Source: Flavobacterium sp. HJ-32-4 (lineage in GTDB: Bacteria; Bacteroidota; Bacteroidia; Flavobacteriales; Flavobacteriaceae). From it: DNA of 64,000 nucleotides. The stretch lies in contig NZ_CP092832.1 of assembly GCF_022532105.1 (NCBI RefSeq), forward strand, positions 2,199,001-2,263,000, written 5' to 3'. The translations under genes were made by a program, and so were the position numbers. Under the pieces are notes generated by a model. It did not search any database, was not told where the DNA came from, and worked only from the letters and a program-made list of their open reading frames with translations. Of this stretch, positions 43,643 through 51,810 are shown in pieces; within the stretch, counting starts at the first letter, position 1; every line of letters starts with the position of its first letter.

Positions 43643-44356
43643 TTAAAAAAATCTGATTCTTGAGAGATAATGCGGAAACATCTCACGCCACACGGGCCAG
43701 TCGTGCTGACGGTCCTGCCGCACGTCAAGCCAGTGGTGCACGTTCTTACCGCTCAATACCCGGCTCAGGCGCAGGTTGGCGTCAAAACAGATGTCCCAGT
43801 TGGAGGTGCCCAATACAATGTCCATGTTCCACAACTCATGGTCGTTCAGTCCGGGCAGATAGTCCTCCGGACTGTTGTAATACACATCCGAATTGTGGAA
43901 ACCATACATGAAATCCTTGATGTCAAAGGCCCCGCTCATTGAAAACATATGGCTCACATAACCCGGGTGCCGAAACGCGAAATTGGCCGCGTGATAGCCG
44001 CCGAAACTGCAGCCGGCAACGGCTACTTTCCCTGAATAGGTATTGTTCTTCACCCGCTCCACAATCTCATGGCAGATCATTTTGTCATACCATGTATGGT
44101 TCCGGATCTTATCCGCCGGATGGATGTGCTTGTTGTAAAAACTGTCTTTGTCGATGCTATCCGGACAAAAAATCTGGACGAGTCCCTGTTCGATGAACCA
44201 CGAGGCGGCACCCACAAGGCCCTGGTCGCGGTTTTCATGGAAACTTCCCATCGAGGTGGGGAAGAGGATAACGGGATAGCCGGCATGTCCAAAAACGAGC
44301 ATTTCGATCTCGCGGCCCAGGTTCGGAGAGTGCCACTTAAAGTATTCTTCGCGCAT
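43643..44356 (-). CDS. Esterase (alpha/beta-hydrolase, esterase D/PHB-depolymerase-like)
   Basis: The 237-residue cytoplasmic hydrolase has the nucleophile serine in AVAGCSFGGYHAAN (Ser117, a GxSxGG elbow) and a probable catalytic histidine in RQDRQHDWPVW (His218). The fold matches Pfam Esterase (PF00756). No signal peptide is seen. It is the first gene of the five-gene amidoligase operon and may hydrolyse an ester, thioester or amide intermediate, or release the product. A role in peptide product release is inference from context. Confidence 0.83.
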   Translation of the reverse strand: MREEYFKWHSPNLGREIEMLVFGHAGYPVILFPTSMGSFHENRDQGLVGAASWFIEQGLVQIFCPDSIDKDSFYNKHIHPADKIRNHTWYDKMICHEIVERVKNNTYSGKVAVAGCSFGGYHAANFAFRHPGYVSHMFSMSGAFDIKDFMYGFHNSDVYYNSPEDYLPGLNDHELWNMDIVLGTSNWDICFDANLRLSRVLSGKNVHHWLDVRQDRQHDWPVWREMFPHYLSRIRFF

Positions 44357-44511
44357 AAACTACGTTTGCAACAATGATAAGGAAAATAAACCACAAAGAC
44401 CAATACAACCGAAGGTTTGGTCGAATTTTGTCATAATTGTGGTATATCCTTTAAAATTTTAGGAAAATTCGAACGCAGGTGGTTTTTTCAACCCTGTCAA
44501 ATGCGGACGCT

Positions 44512-44931
44512 TCAACCCGTAGGTCGGGTCACCGCGTCGTTCGCATCGAACAATTGCACCTGGTCTTTCAGTCTTTCGATCAGTAATTGCATCATCCGCT
44601 TGTTAAGGGCCGACGAATTCTGGATATACCGCTCGTATTCGGCCACCGAGAAAAGGCCGATGATAATACCTTTTAACGAGTTCCGGAACTTGATATCGCG
44701 CTGGATGCTGTGTTCGATAAATTGCAATTTCTTCGCCAACGGGAATTCATGGAACGGCACCTTGCTCTTGGCGACGTAATTCCGGAATACGGAAAGGAAG
44801 AGATCGTTCTGGAGTTTCAGGATGGGGCGCAATACGCCGTTTTGGAAAATTTCATCGGGGACCGATTCCGGACTGATACGCCCGATCGCTTCGCCCCGGA
44901 AACCGCTGAGGAACTGGTCGCGTGATTCCAT
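44512..44931 (-). CDS. Conserved small protein of unknown function
   Basis: The 139-residue protein (MESRDQFLSGFRGEAIGRIS) is predicted all-helical and has conserved segments GVLRPILKLQNDLFLSVFRNYV, QRDIKFRNSLKGIIIGLFSV and SSALNKRMMQLLIERLKDQ. Similar flavobacterial proteins are often named glyoxalase, but I see no glyoxalase fold or metal ligands. The start ATG 44931 is preferred over an in-frame ATG at 44961. TACCTTTA on the minus strand at 44947-44954 is a likely -7 box. It is transcribed towards the amidoligase operon with a 155-bp gap. Confidence 0.6.
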   Translation of the reverse strand: MESRDQFLSGFRGEAIGRISPESVPDEIFQNGVLRPILKLQNDLFLSVFRNYVAKSKVPFHEFPLAKKLQFIEHSIQRDIKFRNSLKGIIIGLFSVAEYERYIQNSSALNKRMMQLLIERLKDQVQLFDANDAVTRPTG

Positions 44932-45027
44932 GGTCTTCGTTTCCCTTAAAGGTACGAACAACTACCCGTTCGGTCGACCGTGGATCGGGTCGTAGGAGGG
45001 GTTAGTTATCAAGAAGTTATTAACCGG

Positions 45028-46644
45028 CTACAGTTTGCGTACGTTCACCAGGAAGCGTTGCACCTGCACGTCGATCGCGTTGATGTTGGAAATTTTCAGC
45101 TTGATGAGTTTCCATTCTGAAGTAGGGGCCAAACGCGCTGTTTTCCCGTTCCAGGTAACATCAATGGGCATATCGAATCCGGGTTCGGTCGCATCCCAAC
45201 GGTATTCCACAAACTCGCCGCTGCGGCGCAGTTCCAAAACCGGAATCTCTTTGTGGCGCAGGTATTGGTTAAACACATGGGTCAGGTCCATGCCCGTCTT
45301 CTCGTTGAAAAAGGCAACAACGGTTTCGGTGTTGATGATTTTGTGTCGGAAGGTCATACTGAACTCATACAGCAAATTCCACCATTTTCCATCGTCGTTG
45401 ATGATGTTACGGATGGTGTTCAGCATATTGGCACCTTTCGGATACATGTCACCCGATCCTTCGCGGTTCACACCGAACGGACCGATGATTGGCTTGTCAT
45501 TGTCGATATTGCCGCGCTGCCCGAAGTTATAGGCATCCGCCGCTGCTTTGCCCTGTGTGCACTCTACAAAGACGGTTTCCGTATAACAGGTAAAACCCTC
45601 GTGTATCCACATATCGGCAATGTCCTCAGAGGTGATGCTGTTGCCGAACCACTCGTGGCCACTTTCATGCACAATGATATAATCCCAACTCGAGCCATAG
45701 CCGGTGCCCGAAATGTCCATACCAAGATACCCATTGCGATATTGGTTGCCATACGCCACGGCGCTTTGGTGTTCCATGCCCAGATAGGGCGTTTCTACGA
45801 GTTTATAACCGTCTTCCGGAAACGGGTAGGGACCGAATTTCAACTGGAAGCAATTCAGCATCGGCTTGACGATTTCGAAGTGCCGGCGCGCTTTTTCTTC
45901 GTTTTCCCGCAATACATAATAATCGAGGTCGAGAGTGCCATAGGTCTCCCCGAAGTGCACGTAATCGCCTACATTCAGCGTGATATCGTAATTGTTGATG
46001 GGGTTAACCACGCGCCACAACCATTTGGTGTAGCCGTCGCCACTGGGTTCCGATTTCACGAAACGTCCATTTGAAACACCCACAAGCCCGTCGGGAACCG
46101 AAATGGCAACATATGCACCGTCCTCGGGCTCGTCCGACTGCGAATCTTTCACCGGATACCAAAGGCTGGCACCGGTTCCCTGCACGGCCACGCCGATCCA
46201 CGGTTTTCCGTTGCCGTCCTGGCTGAATACAAAACCACCGTCCCAGGGCGCGTTTTTGGCAATCTGGGGCGCGCCATGGTAATGGAAACGCAGCGTATGT
46301 CTGGAATCTTTTTCGAGCGGGGCAGGGAAGGAGACAAATACCGCGTGGTACTCCCGCTTGTACTTCAACTTGTGACCGTCCATCACGATACTGTCGACTT
46401 TCATGTTCTCGAACAGGTCGAGTTGGATGCGCGAGGCTGTCGCGTTCATCACAAAGGCGATGTCATTATACCCCTGAAGTGTCTTCTTCGACACATCGAG
46501 CCGCACATCCAGGTTGTAATGCCGCACGTCAAACGCGGTGCGTTCAGGTCGAAGTCCGCCCTGCAGCGAATCTTTCCGGGTGGTTTTTTGAGCGCCCGCC
46601 GCAGTTGCGACCAATAAGAGGAGCGCCAGGAAGCAATGTTTCAT
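45028..46644 (-). CDS. M1 family metallopeptidase
   Basis: The 538-residue exported protein has a signal peptide (MKHCFLALLLLVATAAGAQ). The M1 zinc motif HESGH-x18-E is complete (IIVHESGHEWFGNSI, then IADMWIHEGFTCYTE), and the substrate-recognition motif is GMEHQSAVAYGN, a variant of GxMEN. It is therefore an active aminopeptidase-like enzyme in the periplasm or on the surface. The C-terminal ARM-repeat domain of long M1 enzymes is missing, as in many Bacteroidota members. It is preceded by the S41 gene with a 17-bp gap and is probably cotranscribed with it. Confidence 0.93.
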   Translation of the reverse strand: MKHCFLALLLLVATAAGAQKTTRKDSLQGGLRPERTAFDVRHYNLDVRLDVSKKTLQGYNDIAFVMNATASRIQLDLFENMKVDSIVMDGHKLKYKREYHAVFVSFPAPLEKDSRHTLRFHYHGAPQIAKNAPWDGGFVFSQDGNGKPWIGVAVQGTGASLWYPVKDSQSDEPEDGAYVAISVPDGLVGVSNGRFVKSEPSGDGYTKWLWRVVNPINNYDITLNVGDYVHFGETYGTLDLDYYVLRENEEKARRHFEIVKPMLNCFQLKFGPYPFPEDGYKLVETPYLGMEHQSAVAYGNQYRNGYLGMDISGTGYGSSWDYIIVHESGHEWFGNSITSEDIADMWIHEGFTCYTETVFVECTQGKAAADAYNFGQRGNIDNDKPIIGPFGVNREGSGDMYPKGANMLNTIRNIINDDGKWWNLLYEFSMTFRHKIINTETVVAFFNEKTGMDLTHVFNQYLRHKEIPVLELRRSGEFVEYRWDATEPGFDMPIDVTWNGKTARLAPTSEWKLIKLKISNINAIDVQVQRFLVNVRKL

Positions 46645-46661
46645 AGTCTATACGTCAACAA

Positions 46662-48233
46662 TTACGGCTGCGCGTTACCGAGGCCTTTTTCTCTTGTGTC
46701 TTTGATATGGTCGAGCACCCAATCCAGTTCCATGTCTTTGCCGCTCAACCGCGCCGGTAGGTTCGGCAATAGTTCCGTATCCGGCAACACGCCATAACCA
46801 TCGGGTTCTTTTGTGTAGATGGTGGCCACTTTCATAAGGCCGATCCGCAGGGTGGCTTTGGTGTGCGGAAGCGTAAACACGGGCATTTGACCGGCCACGG
46901 TTCCGTTGTAGGCGCCCCCGGTTTCTTCTCCCACTACATAGGCCCGTCCTGAACCTTTCAGCAAATTGGCAATAAGGGAAGAAGCGGAAAAACTGCCACC
47001 GTTGACGAGCACATAAACGGCCCCGTCGAAGTGGTTGTCTTTCTTGACCTTGACGCGGTCATCCGTACCGGCGTAAAACTTTCCGTCCTTGCCTTTATAC
47101 ACGCGAAAGTACTGCACACCATAAAAAATCGGCGCCCCCAGGCCGCGGAATACCAGGTCTACGGCTCCGGCTCCATCGAAATAATTCGAATGCAGCAGGC
47201 TGGTGCGGGAAGTGACCAGGGACGGCTGGCATACCACACGCGTCGAATCGGTCATGTAGGAATACAAATCCAGTATCTCCGACAGTCGCCCACCCGGATT
47301 ATCGCGAACGTCGAGGATGAGCGTATGGGCCTTTCGCTCCCGGATGGTTTTAAAAGCCGACTTATAGTATTTCCGATAATTCCCAATGCTGAAGCCACGG
47401 ATCTTGAGCACCGCCACACTGCTGTCGGCCCCAACAAAGCGGAGATCACGGTTGTTGAGTCCGGTTTCGGGATTGTACCCTTTCAACCGCTGCATTTTGC
47501 GGGAAGGACGGGCCACGACCACGGGTTTTGCAACGGGTTGTTTCTTTCTGACGGAGTCGTTTTCCTTTCGCCTCAGGATGGTAACGGTCTGAACCGAGTC
47601 GTTGCGCCGAAAGGCATAACGAAGGCTGTCCTTGATCCCGAAACGCGCGGTGTAAAACGAGGAAAAGCTGCGTTCCAGACGGTTCCGTTTGAAGGTCGTA
47701 TTGAACCCATCAGACGTGAACAGCCGGTTGAAATCGCGCACTAAATCCGAAACGGGTTGTCCGTCAATCGCGACGACTTCGGTTCCTTCGCGAACGGATT
47801 TGTCATAGGATTTGTTTTTAAGGACGAAGAGACGGTTGTCGTACAACCCGAATTCAAACTGTGAAAACGGCCCGGTGCCTTTGGCCGCCAACGCCTTGCC
47901 TTCCGCTTTTGTATACCGCTTCAACGGAGGTCGCAGCGCCATATGTCCCTGTCGTACCGATGCCACCAACGGCGCCAGTTTTTCGTAAAAGGCATAGCTG
48001 TCAAGCGGACGGTTGATCGTCGCCTTCAGGCTGTCGAACTTATAACGAAACTCCGCTTCCGGGATATACCAATACAAATCCGGATGCAGGCGCGTGATTT
48101 TCCGATAGGCATAGTCGACGTCGGCTTTGAGTTCCTCCGGTGATTTCAGCCGCGAAATGTCACGGTTGTAGCGTTCAACGGAATGACAGCCGGTGAGGAG
48201 TAGGGGTAAGGCGAGGAGCAGGAATCGCTTCAC
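46662..48233 (-). CDS. S41 family peptidase, lipoprotein
   Basis: The protein has a lipoprotein signal (KRFLLLALPLLLTGC, lipobox LTGC) and an S41 C-terminal-processing-peptidase domain. A PDZ-like segment (VVAIDGQPVSDLV) precedes the catalytic domain, where AHTLILDVRDNPGG and the nucleophile region VLVNGGSFSASSLIA are present. The start is set at GTG 48233 so that the signal peptide begins MKRFLLL; a TTG at 48260 would add nine residues. It acts in the envelope and may cleave proteins at their C-terminus. It lies 17 bp before the M1 gene. Confidence 0.88.
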   Translation of the reverse strand: MKRFLLLALPLLLTGCHSVERYNRDISRLKSPEELKADVDYAYRKITRLHPDLYWYIPEAEFRYKFDSLKATINRPLDSYAFYEKLAPLVASVRQGHMALRPPLKRYTKAEGKALAAKGTGPFSQFEFGLYDNRLFVLKNKSYDKSVREGTEVVAIDGQPVSDLVRDFNRLFTSDGFNTTFKRNRLERSFSSFYTARFGIKDSLRYAFRRNDSVQTVTILRRKENDSVRKKQPVAKPVVVARPSRKMQRLKGYNPETGLNNRDLRFVGADSSVAVLKIRGFSIGNYRKYYKSAFKTIRERKAHTLILDVRDNPGGRLSEILDLYSYMTDSTRVVCQPSLVTSRTSLLHSNYFDGAGAVDLVFRGLGAPIFYGVQYFRVYKGKDGKFYAGTDDRVKVKKDNHFDGAVYVLVNGGSFSASSLIANLLKGSGRAYVVGEETGGAYNGTVAGQMPVFTLPHTKATLRIGLMKVATIYTKEPDGYGVLPDTELLPNLPARLSGKDMELDWVLDHIKDTREKGLGNAQP

Positions 48234-48269
48234 ATGTGGCAATTTCTGCAATGTTACCAAAAAAACGGT

Positions 48270-49898
48270 TTAGGTCTGTATGACACCGAGGTTAAATTTC
48301 CGTTCGATGGGCGCGTGGTTCGCCGCTTCGATGCCCATCGAAATCCACGTGCGGGTGTCAAGTGGGTCAATGATGGCGTCGGTCCACAAACGGGCTGCCG
48401 CATAAAACGGTGACACCTGCTCGTCGTAGCGTGCCTTGATCTTGTCGAATAGCGCCTGTTCTTTTGCCGCATCGACTTCTTCGCCTTTCGCGCGGATGGC
48501 AGAGGCTTCGATCTGGGCGAGTACTTTAGCAGCCTGTGTTCCACCCATCACCGCGAGTTCGGCATTGGGCCAGGCAGCAATCAACCGCGGATCATAGGCT
48601 TTACCACACATGGCGTAGTTGCCGGCACCATACGAGTTCCCAACGATAATGGTAAACTTCGGCACCACCGAGTTACTGACCGCATTGACCATTTTCGCCC
48701 CGTCTTTGATGATACCGCCGTGTTCCGATTTGCTGCCGACCATAAAGCCGGTCACGTCTTGTAGGAATACCAACGGAATCTTCTTTTGGTTGCAATTGGC
48801 GATGAACCGGGTGGCTTTGTCGGCGGAATCCGAATAGATAACGCCCCCGAACTGCATTTCCCCTTTTTTGTTCTTGACCACTTTACGCTGGTTGGCGACG
48901 ATGCCCACGGCCCAGCCGTCGATACGAGCGTAGGCGGTAATCAGCGTCTGGCCATAGCCGGCCTTATATTCGTCGAACTCCGAGTTATCCACCAGCCGTC
49001 TGATGATCTCGTACATGTCGTATTGCTCAGAACGCGACTGCGGCATAAGTCCGTAAATCTCTTTTTCATCCAGCGTCGGCTTCGCGGGTTTTTCCCGGTT
49101 GAAGCCCGCTTTCTCATAGTCCCCGATTTTCCCGACGATGTTTTTGATGCGGTCAAGGGCGTCTTTGTCGTCCTTCGCCTTATAGTCGGTTACACCCGAT
49201 ATTTCGCAATGGGTGGTGGCACCGCCCAGCGTTTCATTGTCGATCGTTTCACCGATGGCGGCTTTCACTAAATAACTGCCCGCAAGGAAGATGCTCCCCG
49301 TTTTATCGACGATCAGCGCCTCGTCGCTCATGATAGGGAGGTAGGCACCGCCGGCCACGCAACTACCCATTACCGCTGCAATCTGGGTGATGCCCATGCT
49401 GCTCATGATCGCGTTGTTGCGGAAAATACGGCCAAAATGTTCTTTGTCGGGGAAGATCTCATCCTGCATAGGAAGGTACACACCCGCACTGTCGACGAGG
49501 TAAATGATGGGGAGACGGTTTTCCATCGCGATTTCCTGGGCGCGGAGGTTCTTTTTACCGGTGATCGGAAACCACGCACCGGCTTTCACGGTGGCATCAT
49601 TGGCCACCACCACGCATTGTTTCCCTTTTATATACCCAATTTTTACGACCACTCCACCAGACGGGCATCCGCCGTGTTCGGCATACATCCCCTCACCGGC
49701 AAAGGCCCCGATTTCGATGCTCTTCGCTTTTTCGTCGAGCAGGTAGTCGATGCGCTCACGGGCCGTCATCTTGCCTTCGGCGTGCAGTTTTTCGATGCGT
49801 TTTTCGCCCCCTCCGAGTTTGACTTTGTTCAGTCGTTGTTTTAAGGAAGAAAGCAGCAGGCGGTTGTGGTCTTCGTTTTTATTGAAGGTGAGGTCCAT
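48270..49898 (-). CDS. Acyl-CoA carboxylase beta (carboxyltransferase) subunit
   Basis: The 542-residue enzyme transfers carboxyl groups from biotin to an acyl-CoA (propionyl-, methylcrotonyl- or related). Typical segments are GKMTARERIDYLLD, FAGEGMYAEHGGCPSGGVVVKIG, DSAGVYLPMQDEIFPDKEHFGRIF, GSCVAGGAYLPIMSDEALIV and GGIIKDGAKMVNAVSNSVVP. The QDE...FPDKEHFG element points to methylcrotonyl-CoA carboxylase-like members involved in leucine degradation, but that is inference. The start is ATG 49898 (MDLTFNKNEDHNRL). A -7 box TACCTTTG lies at 49917-49924. The biotin-carboxylase alpha subunit is not in the window. Confidence 0.93.
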   Translation of the reverse strand: MDLTFNKNEDHNRLLLSSLKQRLNKVKLGGGEKRIEKLHAEGKMTARERIDYLLDEKAKSIEIGAFAGEGMYAEHGGCPSGGVVVKIGYIKGKQCVVVANDATVKAGAWFPITGKKNLRAQEIAMENRLPIIYLVDSAGVYLPMQDEIFPDKEHFGRIFRNNAIMSSMGITQIAAVMGSCVAGGAYLPIMSDEALIVDKTGSIFLAGSYLVKAAIGETIDNETLGGATTHCEISGVTDYKAKDDKDALDRIKNIVGKIGDYEKAGFNREKPAKPTLDEKEIYGLMPQSRSEQYDMYEIIRRLVDNSEFDEYKAGYGQTLITAYARIDGWAVGIVANQRKVVKNKKGEMQFGGVIYSDSADKATRFIANCNQKKIPLVFLQDVTGFMVGSKSEHGGIIKDGAKMVNAVSNSVVPKFTIIVGNSYGAGNYAMCGKAYDPRLIAAWPNAELAVMGGTQAAKVLAQIEASAIRAKGEEVDAAKEQALFDKIKARYDEQVSPFYAAARLWTDAIIDPLDTRTWISMGIEAANHAPIERKFNLGVIQT

Positions 49899-49916
49899 AG
49901 CGATTTTTGTGTGGAG

Positions 49917-49924
49917 CAAAGGTA
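49917..49924 (-). promoter_or_regulatory. Promoter -7 box for the acyl-CoA carboxylase gene
   Basis: TACCTTTG on the minus strand fits TAnnTTTG, 18 bp before the ATG. Confidence 0.55.
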
Positions 49925-49961
49925 CGAAAACGATTGAAATTTAGGTGGGGTGAGGGTTGGT

Positions 49962-50038
49962 GGTTCAGGGTTCATAGTTCATAGTTCATGGTTCATGGTT
50001 CGTGGTTCGTGGTTCGTGGTTGATAGTTGAGAATTCAT
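49962..50038. repeat. Heptanucleotide array, GGTTCAT/GGTTCGT type, 11 units
   Basis: Eleven contiguous 7-bp units: GGTTCAG, GGTTCAT, AGTTCAT twice, GGTTCAT, GGTTCGT three times, GGTTGAT, AGTTGAG, AATTCAT. Neighbouring units differ by single steps. The GGTTCGT units are the reverse complement of the ACGAACC frame of the array at 55519-55574. This is the first of several arrays in the 767-bp spacer 49899-50665, which has no gene. Confidence 0.9.
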
Positions 50039-50067
50039 AATGAGGATAAACTTCCCCTTTTAGTCTT

Positions 50068-50123
50068 TATACTTGATACTTGATACTTCATACCTGATAC
50101 TTGATACTTGCTCCTTGCCCCTC
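50068..50123. repeat. Heptanucleotide array, GATACTT type, 8 units
   Basis: TATACTT, GATACTT twice, CATACCT, GATACTT twice, GCTCCTT, GCCCCTC. The GCTCCTT unit is the reverse complement of AAGGAGC, which is the GGAGCAA unit of the array at 55491 in another frame. Confidence 0.85.
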
Positions 50124-50169
50124 AAAACAAACCCACCTCCAAAACGGGTAGTTTTTCCCCGCGTGAACC

Positions 50170-50204
50170 CATCCAACTCAACACTCAACACTCAAAACTC
50201 AACA
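50170..50204. repeat. Heptanucleotide array, CTCAACA type
   Basis: CATCCAA, then CTCAACA twice, CTCAAAA, CTCAACA in unbroken 7-bp register. Flanking sequence GTGAACCC-ATCCAAC at about 50163 recurs as GTGAACCCC-TTCCAAC at about 50225. Confidence 0.8.
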
Positions 50205-50263
50205 CCCTTGTAGTATTTTCTCGTGTGAACCCCTTCCAACCCAAAACCCAAATCTACCACCCG

Positions 50264-50318
50264 GATACTGTATGGATACTGTATGGATAAAGTATGGATA
50301 CTGTATGGATAGAGTATC
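50264..50318. repeat. Five tandem 11-bp units (GATACTGTATG)
   Basis: GATACTGTATG twice, GATAAAGTATG, GATACTGTATG, GATAGAGTATC. The unit is partly palindromic (ATAC...GTAT), and successive copies lie one helical turn apart on the same face of the DNA, as in some protein-binding arrays. Confidence 0.85.
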
Positions 50319-50357
50319 ACGAATGTATTAAAACCGTTTTTCAACATCAGTAGCATA

Positions 50358-50399
50358 GTTGATGGTTGATGGTTGATAGTTGTTGGTTTTTGGTTGTTG
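50358..50399. repeat. Heptanucleotide array, GTTGATG type, 6 units
   Basis: GTTGATG twice, GTTGATA, GTTGTTG, GTTTTTG, GTTGTTG, contiguous. Confidence 0.85.
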
Positions 50400-50474
50400 G
50401 GGCCACACCTACCGCCCTTTCATTTCCGAAGCTCAGCCTGCCTTCTTTTCCTGTCAGATCCGTTACGGACAATC

Positions 50475-50649
50475 GCTCATTGTTCCTTGTTCATAGTTCA
50501 TAGTTCATAGTTCATAGTTCATAGTTCATAGTTCATAGTTCATAGTTCATAGTTCATAGTTCATAGTTCATAGTTCATCGCTCATCGTTCATTGTTCATC
50601 GTTCATCGTTCATTGTTCATCGTACATCGTACATCGTACATTCTTCATT
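50475..50649. repeat. Heptanucleotide array, GTTCATA type, 25 units with 12 perfect copies
   Basis: Twenty-five contiguous 7-bp units. After GCTCATT and GTTCCTT come twelve identical GTTCATA units (50489-50572), then eleven variants (GTTCATC, GCTCATC, GTTCATT, GTACATC, CTTCATT). The array ends 4 bp before the -7 box of the following gene. The identical block should be prone to copy-number change by slippage. Confidence 0.95.
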
Positions 50650-50653
50650 CCCT

Positions 50654-50661
50654 TATCTTTG
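50654..50661 (+). promoter_or_regulatory. Promoter -7 box for the Gfo/Idh gene
   Basis: A perfect TATCTTTG lies 4 bp before the ATG at 50666, so the transcript should be leaderless or nearly so. The -33 position falls inside the heptanucleotide array and shows no TTG. Confidence 0.6.
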
Positions 50662-50665
50662 CTCC

Positions 50666-51637
50666 ATGACTACTATCCGATGGGGCATTATCGGCTGCGG
50701 CGACGTAACCGAACGCAAAAGCGGGCCCGCTTACCAAAAAACAGAAGGATTCTCGATCGTAGCCGTGATGCGACGCGACGCCGCGAAAGCCGAAGAATAC
50801 GCCCAACGCCATGGGATGGAGAGATGGTATTCCGACGCCGATGCGCTGATTAACGATCCGGAGGTGGATGCCGTCTATATCGCCACCCCGCCCGACACAC
50901 ACGCGTTCTATGCCCTCAAAGTGGCCGCGGCGGGCAAACCCTGCTGCATCGAGAAGCCCATGGCACCTTCCTATGCCGAGTGCCTGACGATCTGCGAGGC
51001 ATTCGAATCCCGCGGGCTGCCGCTGTTCGTAGCCTATTACCGACGGTCGTTACCGCGTTTCCGGAAGGTGAAGGAGTGGATCGACACCGGACACATCGGA
51101 CAGGTGCGGCACCTCCACTGGACGCTCATCCGCACACCTTCACCCGTCGATTTGTCGGGAAGCTATAACTGGCGTACCGATGCGAAGATCGCGCGGGGCG
51201 GATATTTTGATGATTTGGCGTGTCACGGACTCGATCTTTTCAGCTACTTTTTCGGAGAGGTGACAGATTGCGCCGGACTCGCCTCGAACCAACAGGGATT
51301 ATACGACGCCTTTGACGCACTGTCGGCTACCTGGCGTTATGCATCTGGAGTCACGGGCACGGGCATCTGGAATTTCGGCTGTGCGCAACGCGAGGATGAG
51401 GTGGTCATCCGCGGAGAAAAAGGCACGATTACCTTCTCTGTTTTCGGTGACGTCCCTTTTGTGCTGGAAACGGCCGACGGGCGGGAAGAATCGGTAATCG
51501 AAAATCCCGAAAACATCCAGTTGTTTCATGTGGGGAATATGCGCGACCACCTCATGGGACGTTCGCAACATCCGTCAACGGGTCGTTCCGCCGCTGAAAC
51601 TGCCCGTATGATGGACGTGATCCTGGGGAGAATGTAA
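50666..51637 (+). CDS. Gfo/Idh/MocA family oxidoreductase
   Basis: The 323-residue NAD(P)-dependent enzyme has the N-terminal nucleotide-binding motif WGIIGCGDVTERKSG (GxGxx), the DAVYIATPPDTHAFYALKVA strand-helix, and the EKP motif CIEKPMAPSYAEC whose lysine is catalytic in this family. The C-terminal domain carries WRTDAKIARGGYFDDLACHGLDLFSYFF, with a conserved histidine. Substrates are usually sugars, inositols or sugar acids; the one used here is unknown. It stands alone between two repeat-rich spacers. Confidence 0.93.
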   Translation: MTTIRWGIIGCGDVTERKSGPAYQKTEGFSIVAVMRRDAAKAEEYAQRHGMERWYSDADALINDPEVDAVYIATPPDTHAFYALKVAAAGKPCCIEKPMAPSYAECLTICEAFESRGLPLFVAYYRRSLPRFRKVKEWIDTGHIGQVRHLHWTLIRTPSPVDLSGSYNWRTDAKIARGGYFDDLACHGLDLFSYFFGEVTDCAGLASNQQGLYDAFDALSATWRYASGVTGTGIWNFGCAQREDEVVIRGEKGTITFSVFGDVPFVLETADGREESVIENPENIQLFHVGNMRDHLMGRSQHPSTGRSAAETARMMDVILGRM

Positions 51638-51684
51638 GTCCGGTGTAGCCGCGTGAGGGATGGAAGCGGCAGCCTTTTTTGTCA

Positions 51685-51786
<102 letters not shown>

Positions 51787-51810
<24 letters not shown>

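Noticed and set aside
44417..44779. 120-codon open frame on the plus strand
   Set aside because: It overlaps the conserved minus-strand gene at 44512-44931 and has no recognisable domain or promoter.
49962..50649. CRISPR-like appearance of the regular repeats
   Set aside because: Units are 7 or 11 bp and directly contiguous; there are no spacers of 25-40 bp, no partial palindromic repeat of CRISPR length and no cas gene in the window.
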